DNA from: Lates calcarifer
Lineage: Eukaryota > Chordata > Actinopteri > Centropomidae
Assembly (NCBI RefSeq): GCF_001640805.2
Contig: NC_066844.1
Location: 14,933,543 to 14,997,542 of the forward strand
Reading direction: 5' to 3'
Length of the DNA: 64,000 bases
The translations under genes were made by a program, and so were the position numbers. The notes under the pieces were generated by a model, which saw nothing but the letters and a program-made list of their open reading frames with translations, was not told the origin of the DNA and did no database searches. Below, piece after piece: positions 38,421 to 52,900 of the stretch (position 1 is its first letter; every line of letters begins with the position of its first letter).

Positions 38421-39700
38421 GCTGCGTGTACACTGTGATGCGCACTGTAGCTTTGGTTTTGGCACAAGACCCACCTGGATGTCAGTGAATGTTGCATCAA
38501 ATGCATAGGACATCACTTCTCCTCCAAGTGCTTTCAGTAAGTGAAAAACACAAGCCCTCTGATGATCGCAATTTAGACAGAACTTCATCCAAAGTCCTGG
38601 AGATACTTCAGTAGACTCTTGACCTTGGAGGCTTGCTGAGTGCAGAACATTTTGATCAGCATGATAAAGGACAGTGTATACATGTTTAGGTGGAAGCCAG
38701 GTTTTCATGAGCTTTTGATTCAGCCATGAAAGTGATTGACACCTTCCTGTCACAGTGTGCACAGATGCCATTTGGTGGTTTAAAGAGACTTTACTGTATG
38801 GAGACTACCATGACCGCAAAAGCACTAAACCACAGTCTACATATTCACAGAGGTCATGACAGGATCGATGTAAGAAGCCTCATCAATGAGTATCAGTGAC
38901 AAACACTGATCTAGCTGAGCCTCAAGGGAAGCATCAATGAGGATATCTACACTTGTATTAATGGCATTTTTAGAATGTTAGAGAGTTACTGTTTATTGCA
39001 AATGATGCCAGTGACCTATGTACTGTAGAGGGTCCTTAGTGTGCATTTAAAGAGGATTAGACCCATCAAACAGATTAATTTGGATTAATAAATGCCTCCC
39101 CACAATAGATGTGGGACCTGCAGTGGTGAGACCACAGACATATTTTATTGTTTGGTTTTGTCAATGATCCGATAATGTTACAATTTACGAAGTAGTCTAG
39201 ACCCTAGACAATTGTCCAGTCATGGCCATACTAGGAACTGCAGGCTTTGGTGTGGCTTTTGGGCTGTATTAAGGGCAAAACTTGGTATAGTTATGAAGAG
39301 TTTGCAGGGCGGAGTCTTTCCAAACCACAAGCAAAAGCGTGTGAGTATAAGGAAAGAATTAACCAGTGTGTTTCTCTCTTTAAACGAAATCTGCATACAT
39401 TAGAATTTCAGGCTAACTAGCTCATTACCTGCAGTTAACACTAACTTTGTGTTATTTCAGAGGCTAAGGAGCAAATCATTAGCTAATGTTAACTCAGATT
39501 TGTGGGGTTTAGAAAAATCCCTGTTCAGGCCTGGAAAAGCCACTGAACACTGTTTCTCTAGTGTGGAAACCAGTCCTTCAGGCTGTTGAGGTTTAGGGTA
39601 ATGTTAGCAGCTCTGTCCTGCTCTTTATTGGAATTAGAGAACAGACAAATATGTTACCCAGCATTAAGTTTGTTTAACTCATTCTTGAACACCATACTCA
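38421..39700. other. Intron 2 segment after the Tc1 relic, nothing named
   Basis: A minus-strand open frame (38169-38771) begins here but its C-terminal half is simply the antisense of the Tc1 relic, so I do not call a gene. The part at 38430-38771 is unidentified and might be a further transposon fragment. Confidence 0.4.
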
Positions 39701-39740
39701 AAGCCTTTTCTTAGTAATGAACACAAATAACGCGAATAAA

Positions 39741-39940
39741 TCACCTATGCATCAGTGGGGAGGTTAAAAAAATGCGACCGAGGTCAAAATTGTGTCTCCA
39801 TTTTAGCAAGGTTGATGCCAATAGTGCGGATGCAATATTAGCAAAAAGGACATCGTTGCTAAGGCTGGCAACATGACCAATTTGAACATGCACATGAACG
39901 TTTCGAATTGAACATTTTTGAATGATACCCAGCCCTACTG
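39741..39940 (-). mobile_element. Probable DNA-transposon terminus (hAT-like, non-autonomous)
   Basis: On the minus strand the segment begins CAGTAGGGCTGGGTATCATT (complement of 39921-39940), a terminal motif I associate with abundant fish DNA transposons. It continues with tcaaaaatgttcaattcg and a block with ttttgacctcggtcgc. The opposite end was not identified, so the left limit is a guess. Confidence 0.45.
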
Positions 39941-42900
39941 AACACACTCAAACACTCCCCCTTCCACTCTTGTATGGCAGAGGCTCTCAGTACTCACAGT
40001 AGGTGTTCAAAACTTAGCAAGAAGAACAAAGGTCAGTTTACAATATCTGTCAAATTCACATAGCACAATGCTTTGCAAATCACAGACAATAAAACTATGT
40101 TTTGTTTGGATACAGACAAAACACAAAACACCTCACTTAATCCTGCAGTGCAAGAAGATCGAATAACAACCACCCTCCTTCTTCACAGTATTTTTTCACA
40201 GTTGTAAGTGTGTACGTACGCAGGTGCAGACTCAAAAAGGGACCTGCACCTTTTTTACATCGTAGCACCAATAGAATGAAAGGTTTTCATCTCACTCTGT
40301 AAAGCTGTTAAGCCACAGTGTGAGTCCAAAAAGCAGAATTTGGTCATGGCTTTTACAGCACTGGGGTAACTGACAATCAGCCAACATATGTGTCTGTTCT
40401 TTCCTGGCTGCTTATATGAGATGAGACTCAGTGAACACATGTGGGAGTATCTGTGAGGAATCTTGCCCTCTGTGGCTCGGCTTATGTGTGTAATGCACCT
40501 CCATCACTGCTATAAGAGTTATAATTTCAATCACTATAGATAATGTTCAGTGTAAAGAGTGAAAGATTACCATCTGTAGGGTTCATAGAGTCTTGTGTGA
40601 CTTGTATGTATTATAACTGTATATTTTAGGTGGGAAAAAGAGTTGAAAATGGATCTGGGACAACTTTACATAAAAGTAGAGGTGAAAGATATTGATAACA
40701 CTTATAATGAGTGTCTGCTATTTCAGTAATGTTATATGAAGCACTGTCAAGGTAAACCTGTGAAATGCCCCAGGGTATGTTGTTAACACATTTAATTGCG
40801 GTTAAAATCGCAGCCAACTTAATGTCTGTGAATTTCAGTTTTAATTAGTTCTTTGTAATTATCACACCATTCTATTCTCTCTTAGTTGAAAGAGATAATT
40901 CACTATCATAAATTTTACAGAAACATTTACTCACTCTGGTCCTTCTGACTGAACTATAATAATCATATATAATCTTAAAATATATTCTCTGTACCTTAAA
41001 ATATGACCATACCATGACCAGTCCATTTACAAATATAGAAATATAACTGCAACTGGGAATTTCATATTGCAGTTATAGATGGGGCTTTGGGTGTTGCGAA
41101 ATGATGGCGATGCAAATTATACAGTTTCTCTTTTCTCGTTTTCTCTCTCTCTTTTTATGACTTCTTTCATCTTGACTACCTAAGTGGTCACATTGCATTT
41201 ATGATTGACACCCTCACGGGAGGTAGGTTTTAAATTTAGTTAATGAAGTTGTTTTTCCTCAAGTAGCTGAATGACTTCTTGTATGATCCTACTTACTGAA
41301 CCCTTTTCATCCCTAAGACTCAGAAGGAGATGGATTCTGAGACATAATCAGGGATCAGAGCTACACAGACTAAGGCTGTGATTTTATACATACAGTATGC
41401 CTACGTACATATAGTCATGTCTGCAGGCCAGCCTGAGGCTTTACATGATCATTTAGTCCGGTCCACCGCTGAATTCAAATCAAAGACCAGATGCCAGCTT
41501 TTGACTGGAAAAACTGTCCTAATACACCTACGTACACACTCATATGCAGACACAACACACACAATCACACACGCAAAGCCCCCCCACCCTCTCAGCACCT
41601 CTCTCCCCTCTCTGCCAGTAGGGGTTTTTCTGCTGTTGCCCACTCACTCATGGATGAAATGAAGTATCCTGTGCTGCGTGGATGGATACCTGCCCAAGTT
41701 AAACTCAGTCTGACAGGTTCTAATGCCCTGGTCACTGTACTAAATTAGGTATTGGGAGATAGTGAAAGCTTCCACTCCTGCTGCTCCCCCTTGGCCTTGG
41801 CCTGTCTTTCTGGTGATGTGATGTGTTCAGGGTCTACTTGATGCAGGTTATGAGCATTTTATTTGTAATAATACAGTGTATTTGGATACTATATAAATTT
41901 TAACGAGAATATATGTCAGTCGGAAAAACTGTGCTCTATGTGGAGGCTTTGTATTGTATAGTGGTTCAATGCTTCACACAGCGCATTGGTTTTGGTGTGA
42001 AGTTGGATGGCTATTTGTGACTTGATTGATTGTGATGGATTACTTGAGGAGCACCCTGTGGAAATTTAAGTGTTCAGAAGAGAGCTGAGAACATGGGCAA
42101 CAGAGCAGATCATTGAGGCAATCGACCAAAGCTCTGTGGTCAATTTAAATGTGAGAAGCTTAATATGGAGACAAAGGTTTTTTTTTTGCCTGGGTTATCC
42201 AACCCTATTCCCTACACTGCCCTCGACCTGTTCTCCGTCAGCCTTTATCCATTTCAGGCCTCTATGCATTAGCTTCCTCCCCTCCCTCCCTTGGAGAGCT
42301 GTGTAGTAGCATGTTTAGTGCTGCTGACATGAACAATGGTACCATCGCCTCTGTCTTGCTAGAAGGAGCACCTCGACAATTCGCACTGATTGTTCTCAAA
42401 TTGTCCGGCTGGGAGAATCACCTCTTCTGTTTGATGCTTTAAAGTGCCTCTGATTCCGTTGGGACAAGCATCTCCGACTCTCACAGATTTTTCATTTTTC
42501 AGGCACCCCACTCCGCCCTCCCCCCTTTCGATTTTTAGGGCGAGCGAGTACAGCGTGGTGTTAGAATATTGGCTGTGTAGCTAAAGAAAAACAAAGCAGA
42601 GTAGAGAGGCGCAGTGCCGAGGAGTCTTCGTTCTGAGGCGTCATCCATCTCAGGCTGAATTCATCACACTCTACTGAAGTCATTTTGCTGAGGAAAAAAA
42701 AAAATGTTTGCCTCCACAAAGCATTTTTTTTTTCCAAAATATTGTTTGGACGTTTTCTTTCCTTTTTCCATCAAACCTTGTGTTCATCATATTCATATCT
42801 AAGAGCATGAACTACTGCACTATGGTGGAGGATGCATTATTCTGTTATGTTCCAGTTTCTTTACTAAGCTTCATTTACCTAACATCAAAACTATTGACTG

Positions 42901-43959
42901 AATAACCCCATGAAAGCTATGACCACTTAAATAGTTGAAACCGCCTTTTAATCCTCTGAGTGATTTTGTGCTCCAGCAGAAATTTACTCTCAACCACTGA
43001 AGTTCAAAAATATGACAAAATGTTTGTTCCATAAGATTAGAACCTGGATGAATTTCTGATCAGAGGTAAAATATTGGATGTGATTTTAAGTAGATGTCTC
43101 AGCATCAACACTCTACAATAAGATGGCGAGCATAATTCACACAATCTGTTTATTTCATAGCACAGTGATACATGTGGAAGCATCTGGTTTTCATCTTTTT
43201 CTGACATGTTTCGTGTTAATAGTCTTCATGGTTAATTTTAAACATTTTAGATAAATTGTAACACATCTGTCTAAAACAGGTTTAGACAGAGAGATCTCTG
43301 AGAAAGAGACATCTGTTGCTAACTGAAAACCATCGTCTCCTGATGTGTGATGATGCACACAAATGGATTTAATGCATTCATGAGTTGCAGTATCTCATGT
43401 TCTTTGTTTGCAGGAGTCTCAAACAGCCTTTTGTGAACTGACTTTTTTTTAGTTATGTGTATGTGGTGCAGTTGCAGTGTCCAGACAGTTGTGGTGATAA
43501 ATGTATGTATCATCAGAGCTGTGAGTGTGACAGGTCTGCCATTACCTGAGAGTGATAGCTCAAATGGAGCACCTATAATTACTGGCCTGTCAACCAGGCA
43601 GCCCCACTGCCTATACCAAGTCCATACGCATTAATTGAAAAACACCAGCAGATTGGCATGCTGCATTAAACCCCTGCATTGATGTCTGTTAAGCGCTTTA
43701 TTGGAAATACACTATGCTCCGCTTGCCTTTCGTTAAGCAATGGGCCACAGTGACAGTAACGGGGTTGGTTGGTAAGGAAAGTTCATTCACAGCTAGGTCT
43801 CTAAAAAATTGAAAACTGAAACTGGGTGCAAATGCAATCAGTTCAGAAGCGCACATGGGTGTGAACAGTAATTTTTTTGTTTTTGATGACGAGAGACACA
43901 AGCACTATCCAAGGGCTGTGTGGAACAATGTGGAGAAGAGGCTGAAGCAGGATGAAAAC
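39941..43959. other. Intron 2 segment, no genes recognised
   Basis: AT-rich intronic DNA with a pyrimidine patch at about 41130-41160 and a CA-rich patch at 41535-41575. No exon or element identified. Confidence 0.4.
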
Positions 43960-44115
43960 GTCATGAGTAGGAGAAATACAGTATCAGCAGCATTATTTAA
44001 GGCCATCCTGTGGGCCTTTAATGATGGCCAATTACATCAGCTCCTCTCAGCCCTTTTAAAAGAAGCGGACAGTTTAATGGGCTGGCTATCCATGGCGGAT
44101 TTTGCTTGGTTGCAT
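43960..44115. promoter_or_regulatory. Candidate conserved non-coding block
   Basis: Repeat-free stretch with cattatttaagg, ctttaatgatgg, ccaattacatc and gtttaatggg (homeodomain-type cores) plus ccatggcgg. A small open frame overlaps it but shows no domain. Enhancer identity is inferred only. Confidence 0.25.
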
Positions 44116-46053
44116 TAAAAGAACTGGATACCATGTTCCTATTCACTCCAGTGAAAGTTGTTCAACAGACTCATAGGCCAAAAACATTATTTAGGGTTCC
44201 ATGTATTTTTGCCCATAGAGTATCTGCATTTGGGTCCTTCTGTGGCTGGACTGGCTGACTTTGTGCAGACATTAATGGCCTGAATGATATCATGACAATG
44301 CTCTTGTGACTTTTAAATTCATGAGACATGAAGGCTGAATTTATATAAACCTCAGTAAATTCCACTCACTGTTTCACAGCCATTTCTTAATGTCAGGTGT
44401 AATGTGACCTGCAATTCCAACTGTGGTCACAACACCAAAATATCTCACAGCCTGGTGCTGTTACGAAAAAGGGGTCTGGGCCTCAGAAAACCCGAAGTGC
44501 AGAATCACAGGCAGATCTGAGATACTGATTCATAGATTCAGTAAAACTTAACACTGTTTTCAAGGGTGCTTATGTGTAATAATGTTTTTTGAGTTTGTTT
44601 TTTGCTTTAGAATATAATTATATCAGTGCAGCTTGGCAACAACTGCATTTATTTTTAAGTAGAATTAAATATATTCCCACCCTGCAATTATATTGAGACA
44701 TTAAAAATGCTGTATTCATTTTTTCAGTCATATATTGGTATGTTTACATGCACATAACAGTGTTGCCTGCTGTTTAAAGCTGTTCATTAGGTGGATGTTA
44801 GCTACACTAACACATTGTACTTGTAAGTATACGGGTTGGAAAATCTATCGTCAATATTCAAATTTTTCAGGATAATTCTGTAGTTGCTGCACATATCCAT
44901 CACACAGTTTATTTTTCACTTGCTGTTGGAATCTCATTATCAACTGAGCTGAAAACTGACCTGTTGGTTGGAAAAACACATTGAAAGTTGCTTATGTAAT
45001 AACACACTCTAAAAATGAAGTGTGATTAGATCTGTTCCCGTCTGTGTTTTATTATGTGCATTTAAAAGAACTGTTCCTTGGCTCACTGCACACTGCCTCA
45101 TGTGCTGCTGTACTACAGCCAGCCTGTGTGCCGTGACATGTTTGTTTGCGCGACTGTGATTAGCACAGCATCCACGCACATGCATGTCTCTTGTTCGACC
45201 TTTGGCCTACCTTTGAACCCATTATCTCTGACAACACAGCCGAATGGACGCCCTTCCTCTGGTGGGCTTATCACCTGCCACTCCTCACCTGTCACCTCGT
45301 CTCAGATTCGAGAGGAGCCCGGTGCTCCCGTTGACCTTTCCCCTGTGAACGAGATAGAGACCTTTTGAAGGATGTCCCTGCCTAATCCCGCTGTCTCACT
45401 CTGCATCGACGGCCTGTGTTTATCAGCCGGTGCAGGTTAGGGCTCGAGGAGACTCTGCATGAGGGAGAAATAAATAGACAGAAAAAATCAATATGAGCTG
45501 CATCAATGGGCTCTCACACTTTAAGAAACAGGTTTATTCAGCACAGTATCTCACCAGATTGTGTGTAGTTGTTAAAATCCTGTCAAGATTAGTCATCAAA
45601 AGGGTTTAGTGTGGGCAGTTCTGTGTGTGATGTGCTGTGCTGTGTGGTGACGAGCACTCCTTTGTGTTTCTAATGCGAGTAGAACAATAAATACCAAGCC
45701 CACTATATCTGCAAAATTCAAAGTTCATCAAGGTGGAAAGAAGGTGATATAACTTCATATAATTGAGTCAGCACAAGTATATGGATATACATTTAACCAG
45801 CTCCATCTCTTCTTGCTCTCTCAGTCTTTTTCCTCTTCTGCCCTAAGTGTTGCTGAGACTCTGCAGAGCACCATGGTATACTCCTCTGGGCTTTGCTGAC
45901 AGGGCAGAATCAGGCCGAAGCCACTGTCAGTGATGTAAAGCTGCCAGTGTTTATGTATGGCTCTCAAGGCTGCCACTCTGAGATGAGCCAAGTTGCTGCA
46001 TCTACATGATGAGCTATCAGATATTTAAGGCTATTGGATTTCACTGCTGATTT

Positions 46054-46077
46054 AAAAAAAAAAAAAAAAAAAAAAAA
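46054..46077. repeat. Poly(A) tract (24 bases)
   Basis: Pure A run; no associated retrocopy recognised. Confidence 0.95.
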
Positions 46078-46369
46078 GAAAGCCTGCAATTTTCCATGTT
46101 ATCGTCAAACCCTGTCAAGCTTTATGGCTTAACGTATCAGCCCAATATCCCACCACCACGCAGTCTAAAATTATAATAAATTACAAAAAAGCAGCAGATT
46201 GGTAGGATAATCGGCTGTAGCTGTGTGTCATGATAGAGATGTACCCAGTGATTTGAAGGAGTAATCTCTGAGCTGTTTTGAGGAGAGAGGAGCTATCATA
46301 AACAGCCAGGACAGGGAAGTACACTTCTCCAATAACATTTTCAAGAAATGCCCAGAGTTGAAGAACACA

Positions 46370-46389
46370 CCCCCCCCCCCCCCCCCCCC
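46370..46389. repeat. Poly(C) run (20 bases)
   Basis: Twenty consecutive C, unusually long for this AT-rich intron; G-quadruplex-prone on the other strand. Run length may be unreliable in assemblies. Confidence 0.9.
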
Positions 46390-49300
46390 GGACTGTGGCT
46401 TTATGTGGCCATTGGATTTGTTCAAAGCACCATCTGTATTGATCAGATAAAAGAGTTGCTATACAAAGAGCACTGGGTTTGAATAAGCTTTTGTTGGGCT
46501 TGTGGAGGTTTAGTGTTCGTGCTATTCACAGAGCAGATAGTTACAGTTGTTTTCCTCTAAGCTTGTGTACTCTGCCTCAAACCGTTGTTGTTACTCGCAC
46601 TTGATGGCAGATATGTGTAGGTGTAGCAGTAATTGCTCACCACTAATTTCTTGCTGGGGTTTGTCTGCTGTTCACTCTTAAGAAATATTATTAGCTTGGT
46701 AATTGTTTACCACAATTTTCAGTATGTGTTGGTGTCCTCATTGATCATTCTATTTTTTCTTTTGTGGACCAAAAATGCACTACTAAGTCTTACGTTTTGA
46801 AGCTGAAATAAAGCTGTTATGCTTTGTACTAGGGTTGTGTAAGGCTCCATCTGCTTTATTGTGTGTGAACTACAGACCTAGGTGTGTTACTATGTTTGCA
46901 CCTTTGACCTCTCATGTAACAGTCTGAGTATTTTGGTGATGTTTACCAGCAAATCTAAACCAAATCCAGCAACAAATATCTTCCTAGAAATGTATTATGC
47001 CAAGTGTGCAATGCTGCAAATATGTGCTGTTTTTAAGACGCTCCTGTGTAGTATAAGGAGGAATGGATGATCCAAATGAATGGGTCTGGCCCGGCTTTTC
47101 TTTTTAAGGCCTTTCTGATGAATAGCAAGCTTGGTTATTCTCTCAACGTAAGGCTCTAATAAGCCCAGGGACCCAGTCAAGGCCCAAAAGAGAAGCTCGA
47201 TTTAAACCAATCTAAAGGAGCAGGGAGCATGATTTACGATGTGGGACTGACTGCAGTGCTGCTCCTCTCCTGCAGACCCCCCTCTGTAGCCAATCACAGC
47301 CAAAACACTCAACACTTCCTGCCTGGGCTGACTGTGGACCCTATGTGGTACCGCTGCCTGCACTGTTGTCACTGCCTCTAATCTATTTGATTGATTATGA
47401 GCCTAATCCCCACATTATTCCCTGCATTTTGTCTTGTGCTTTCACTACAAGGAGGCACTAAAAGGCTAAAGACACTGTTAACCATTTCCTGTGTTTTTGT
47501 GGTTTTATTTCCTCCTCTCACTCTTTCTTGTATTATACATTGAGGAATTATGATTTCTCAATATATGATACCTGTAAAGGTCAAATTTGGATAAGACATG
47601 CATGTGATTTGCAGCCATGACACAGAGTGATTAATGTCACAGGCCGGGGTTATACATCACACTCTATGTGATGCAAGCCCATGTTACATGTATTGAAGTA
47701 ATGGAGCTGTCCTCATATGAAACATGCTCTGCTCCTTCTCTCAGAGGGGTTTCATTTCTCTCAATGAAGCCAACAACTACACCTCCAGAGCCTGGAGGGA
47801 GAGGCCTTTGACAAAATGCAGATTGAAGGGGAGGAAGCTTGGAGGGGGGAAAAAAGCAAAATAAGTGTCTTTTCTTCTTTTCACATGGATACAGTATGCT
47901 TGTATTTTCTCTGTTAAGTATCACACTGGCCTTCCACTGTGGTCATGCCCTTGAGGTGATGCCAACATAAATCTACACCACACGGCCACTGTAGAGACGA
48001 TGGTGCAGGGGAGGAGAGGAGTCACAACCTCTGACCACGCAGCTTGGACAGTGTCTGACTTTTGTTCACTCCTGAGCTGAGCTGTGTTGACACAAAATGA
48101 CTTACCCCTTCCGACAGTCAGTGAGAAAAGCAGAAGGGAGGCAGTGTGTTATCGGGCCAACATAGGAACTCAGCCACTCAGAGTGATAACACAGAAAACA
48201 CATTCACATCACACAAACTGCCTTGTCCCTGGCCTCCCACTATCTCCTCTCCTCCCCTTCCTTACTTTCTTTGAAAAAAAAAAAAAAAAACAGTTGGAAA
48301 TTGACAAGTTTGGATTTGCTATAGCCTCTGTGTTGGAATGAGGTTGGAGGAAATTCAAGTTCTGGAAGAGAAGAGAAAGTCCCTTTGTCTGGACAGATAA
48401 GGTTTGAGGGGTGAAGAGGAGTCTTTTGTGAATTTGAACACCACCACAAACTGCCTGAGCAGATTTTTTTTTCCCATTACCTTTCAAGCGTATTTAACAT
48501 ACAGAACGGTTCCCTTGGGTGAGTACAAACCCCACTGAAATATTGAATTTTGAAAAGCATCCATCACTGAGCAGCTTACTGTACCCGGATGTGGCCATAT
48601 ATGTTGTGGTGAAACTCATCTTAAAACGAGACTTTAGATCTCATTAGTTTGCCTACCTGAAAAGAGATCCATCATCAGATGTCATTTTAAGAGCAAGGCT
48701 AGCAAACTAAAATAGGTGGGCGGAGTTTGGAAGCTCTTCATCGCTCTCATTCGACAATGTCCGACTGCCTGTCATGCAGCAGTCTACCGACTCAATATCT
48801 GTAACAGTGGGGAGGCACTCAGACATGAAAGCAGCAGTATTAAAATGCTTCTTTAAAAAATGGAACAAAGTCACTCAGTGCCTGATGTCTTAAGCGGATT
48901 GAGAGAAAATCCATCTGCCTTAATGTCAGCTTGGCTGTCTGTGGAGTATAGTGAGTAGCAGGCTTTGTGGATGGTGATGTTAGCGAGGAGTGGACTCAAG
49001 CTGACAGCGAGAGGTGAGGGGAGAGGAGGGGGAGAGGAAAGTTGAGTTTTTGTGTGGCAATAGATGCAGTCTAACTGACTGTGTGGCTTACAGGCAAATC
49101 AGAAGCACAGGTGCGGCTGAGTGATTGGGGATGCAGGGCCTAAATTCTGCGCTCTCAAGGAATGAGGATTTTAATTGGTTGTGACAGAGAGACATGACAA
49201 CCCTTTTGCTTGCTTGTCACCATTACTGCGTATTAAAAAGCTTATGGAAAACGTGGCAGAATTTTTGAAGGCATGACACATTACCCTATCACTTACATAT

Positions 49301-49629
49301 GAGTCACCGATGTGAGCCTTTAAGCGCACACTTGTTTATTTGTGCGCCCGCCTAAAGCATGTATGTGTTTGTGAACGTGGTGAAAGGGTTCAGCTTAATC
49401 TCACAGTCACCATGAATGCATCAGACATGACATGGCAGTATTTGCTAATATTTGTCATTTTTAGAAACTGATCAGTTCATCTTAACTCTGCTTTCCAAGA
49501 AATTACTGCAAAATGTATGTGAATCACAACAAGTAGAAACACAGATGAGTGAGGAACAGTTTTCTCAGCTGTCTTTAACAGTTGGAACCGAGTAAGCACA
49601 TTCTTTGCCAAGAAGCTGAATACATTACC
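46390..49629. other. Intron 2 segment, no genes recognised
   Basis: Contains a poly(A) tract at 48274-48290 and short GA-rich patches near 49010-49035. No exon, RNA or transposon recognised. Confidence 0.4.
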
Positions 49630-49960
49630 AGTGCCAATGTAATATGCAAATTTTGTTAAAGGAAATGTAATTTTCCATTCCCCTTGCTGATTGCACTTAA
49701 TGCAACTTGCAAAGTGATGGTGATTTAATTGAATCTCCGAATGCGACTAATCTAAATCAAGGAGCAGATTAATCCGAGGCCATTGTAATATCTTATGCAA
49801 ATATTTGAAGCATATGCCATTAAAAGCTTTTATTAATGAGATCTCCAGGAAGCCGCTGTCACATGAAAGTAGAGGCAGCCAGTAAAAGAGGGAAAAAAAA
49901 TGTGCCGAAACCCGCAGAAACACTGCCTGTGGCAATTTACATGCCTTTTATGTGATCATC
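49630..49960. promoter_or_regulatory. Candidate conserved enhancer with two POU octamers
   Basis: Two perfect ATGCAAAT octamers (49644-49651 and 49795-49802), about 150 bases apart, flank taatct and taatcc (49770-49775) cores of the OTX/PITX type, plus atttaattg and ttattaatgag. No simple repeat or transposon is present. POU and OTX-type factors act in neural and eye development, where N- and R-cadherin are expressed, so a cadherin enhancer is a reasonable inference, not a demonstration. Confidence 0.4.
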
Positions 49961-52900
49961 ATTTCCACATACACACAGCAGCACATAAATTTATATTTCG
50001 GTAAGTGTTCTCTTTCCCTACATATGGATGAGCTATAGTAGCACGCATAGAGTAAATAACTTACATAGTGCCAGTCCTAGATCTTATAGTCCAGCTTATT
50101 ATAAATTCAAATCAACAGAGTTAAAGGAACAGAGATGCTAACAGCATGCGATGGGTGTCCTGCTGTAAGTCTGGCCTAGCGTATAATGTGTGTTAATGTT
50201 GACTGCACCTCCTGGGCTGCTCTAGCATGGGGCTGAATTTTCCCTCGGGGATCACCGACTTATTTCTGCCATCCTTTGCACAATCCACCGTATGCTGATG
50301 CGTTATGTTTTTCATTATCTGTTATCACTTTGTCTCTTTTTCTCTCTCTCTCTCTCACTCACTCACACCTCCCACAGTGCTGGACAGCATCAAACAGGGC
50401 ACGGTCATTAAAAGAAATGTCAGTGCATTCATTAAATATTCCACAGAGTACTGCTGTGCTCGCTGTGCTTATTTCGTTTTATGAAGCGTCTTGGAATTGT
50501 TCGATTGTCATTTCACGTGGCACTTTCTTGTGCTATATTTGTGTGTGTGCGTGTGTGTGTCTGCACATGTTTTGTGTTTAGGTGTGTTCAGCCTCTTACT
50601 TCTTTTCTCTCATTTTATGGGTTTACTCTCAATAGATTGTGCTGTGTTACGAGAAAGGGAAATAGCTTCTCACAGCCAGTCAGTCACTCTCTCCCTCTCT
50701 CCGGTACAACCCCCCCTACTCCCTCTGCCTCTCTTTTTTTCTCCTCCTCTCCTCTCACTATTTCTCTTTTGCTTAAGGGGATGGCCACAGCTGGCCAGAC
50801 ATCCAGGCAGGGCTATGCCTAAGGGAACCCCAGGCAGCTGGCAGATAGTGAGGTGCACTCGTGGAAGTTGGGGTGAGGTGAAGGGGTTGGGGAGAGTATG
50901 TGGGATTCATGGAATATTGTGCTTTTGAAAAAAACAAAACAACAAACAATATGATGCATTTTTATATATTTCTTGTCTTCCATGGTTTTATGACATGACT
51001 AAAGGCCTGGTGACACCATTTGCACGTCATGTTATGAAATCTGCGGTTGTCGAAGCTTGGTGACGTAAAGCGTCTACTTGTAGCCTGACAAATGATTGCG
51101 CTAGTCTCCAGAACTTCTTTCTATTTCCTCTGCACTGTGTCATTTACTTCCAACCAGAGGTTTTGTTCTTGGGATTGTGCATACTTTCATTCAATAAAGA
51201 GTTATTGAAAGAAGTAGAAAGGTAACTGATAGTTAGCTCAGTCAACAATCCTTTGGGTTGTTTTGGAAGGACCTATCTGTATTTATATAATTTATATATG
51301 AAGACTTGCTGTAAAGTTTTAAGCTCTGTATAAGTCAACCCACTGTACAAAAAAGGAATATTTTATTTGACAGTTAATCTAAGCTTGTTGCAGAAGATTG
51401 AATATGTTTTCTTGCGTATTTTCTTGTGAGCAAGCTGTTTCTGTCAGGCCTGTTCTCTCCTCTCCTGCCTTGGTTTATTCCTGCCACATCTCAGTAGGGT
51501 TTTAATGAAACACATATTTGAGCTGTGAGTCAGGGAGGCAGCTATTAATATGTTATTTTATCCATTCTGAGCCTCCATTGTCAGGCAGAGAGACAGGCCA
51601 GTCAATCGCACCAACTCGCAGAAACAACACTGACATCAGCAGCTAGAGATGGACCTAAGCAGCAAGGAGCAACTGATATCACATCCCTGCACTGCAGAAA
51701 TAACATTTCTGCTTTATTGTTAAAATGTTCATTTATCCAAAAATATGGCACAAATGACCATAAATTGCCTGCCAGGGATTCTACAAATGCATGTTTAAGG
51801 TACAGTGTTAAAACCTTAGTGGAAAGCAGTGGTAGTTAAGATTCTGGTGGATCAGAAAAGCTAAATGCTACCAGTATGTGAGGGAAAGTGGTAATTTGCA
51901 ACAACCTGTTTTGCCTTTTTATGATTTTGACATCTTTTGATCTTTATAGTGCTCACTGCAGTTTCTGCACTGTGTGTGTCAATCGGTATAATTTCTTCTC
52001 AGCCCTCCTTCTCATCAAGAACACAGAAATCCAGATATTCAAACCAATCAAGTAAGATTAGTGCTAGACTGTCTTTTCTAAAGACAAAGAAAGGCCAGGT
52101 TTATTCACAGATAACTTTTACTTATAGATACTAAATACATACGACTGTCACAAGGATAACAAAGAGGACAAGACCTTTTGCTGTTGCAAACTCTAGAGAA
52201 GGGCTATTCGGAATGGTACAGGACGTCTATGGGCTCATCATCGCTTTTCTTTACATTTTCCTCAGACCTCCAAAGTGCTTGATGAGACCAAATGGCAGTG
52301 TATAAATGCCAGTAACATTACATTTTTTGGTTTGGATTTTGTGTTGGTGACATTTGAGTTTCTGTATGTTCAAACAACATCAACAAATATAAAGTTGAGT
52401 TTCAGAGTTCAGGTTTGACCTCAGACACAGCTCACACCTTTCACTACCATTTTACAGCTGCATTAAGTTCAGCTGGGGAAATGTGGGGTGACTTTTAATG
52501 TATTTGTCACTGAGGTCAGCACTGACTGCGATCAGTTATTAAAAATGCCTACAAAGCAAGACATTCAAATATTTCATTTTTTTTAGCAATAGAGTTACTC
52601 ACACTTGTTTAAATTAATTGTTTATTGTAATCAAATGGCTATTACAGGAAATGTATCATATTTCTTTTCTCTTGACAGTTGCATAGACAGAGTAAACACT
52701 GAGAGAAATAAGGGTGAAAATATGTAACCAGCTGTAGAGGAAGTAATTACGGACAACACAATGAAACACCTTCTCCATCTACCCCATCAATTATTCTCCA
52801 GGTAACTAATATTTACAGCTCCACATTTGTTCATGTAAATGGCAAAAGGGTCAACTTGTCCCTCCATGTATGACAGGCCTGTGTATATACTGTATTTGTG

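Noticed and set aside
38169..38771. 200-codon open frame on the minus strand
   Set aside because: Its C-terminal half is the antisense of the Tc1 transposase relic, so the frame is a by-product of that element.
46228..46425. Open frame with a glycine run on the minus strand
   Set aside because: The glycine run is just the translated poly(C)/poly(G) tract at 46370-46389.
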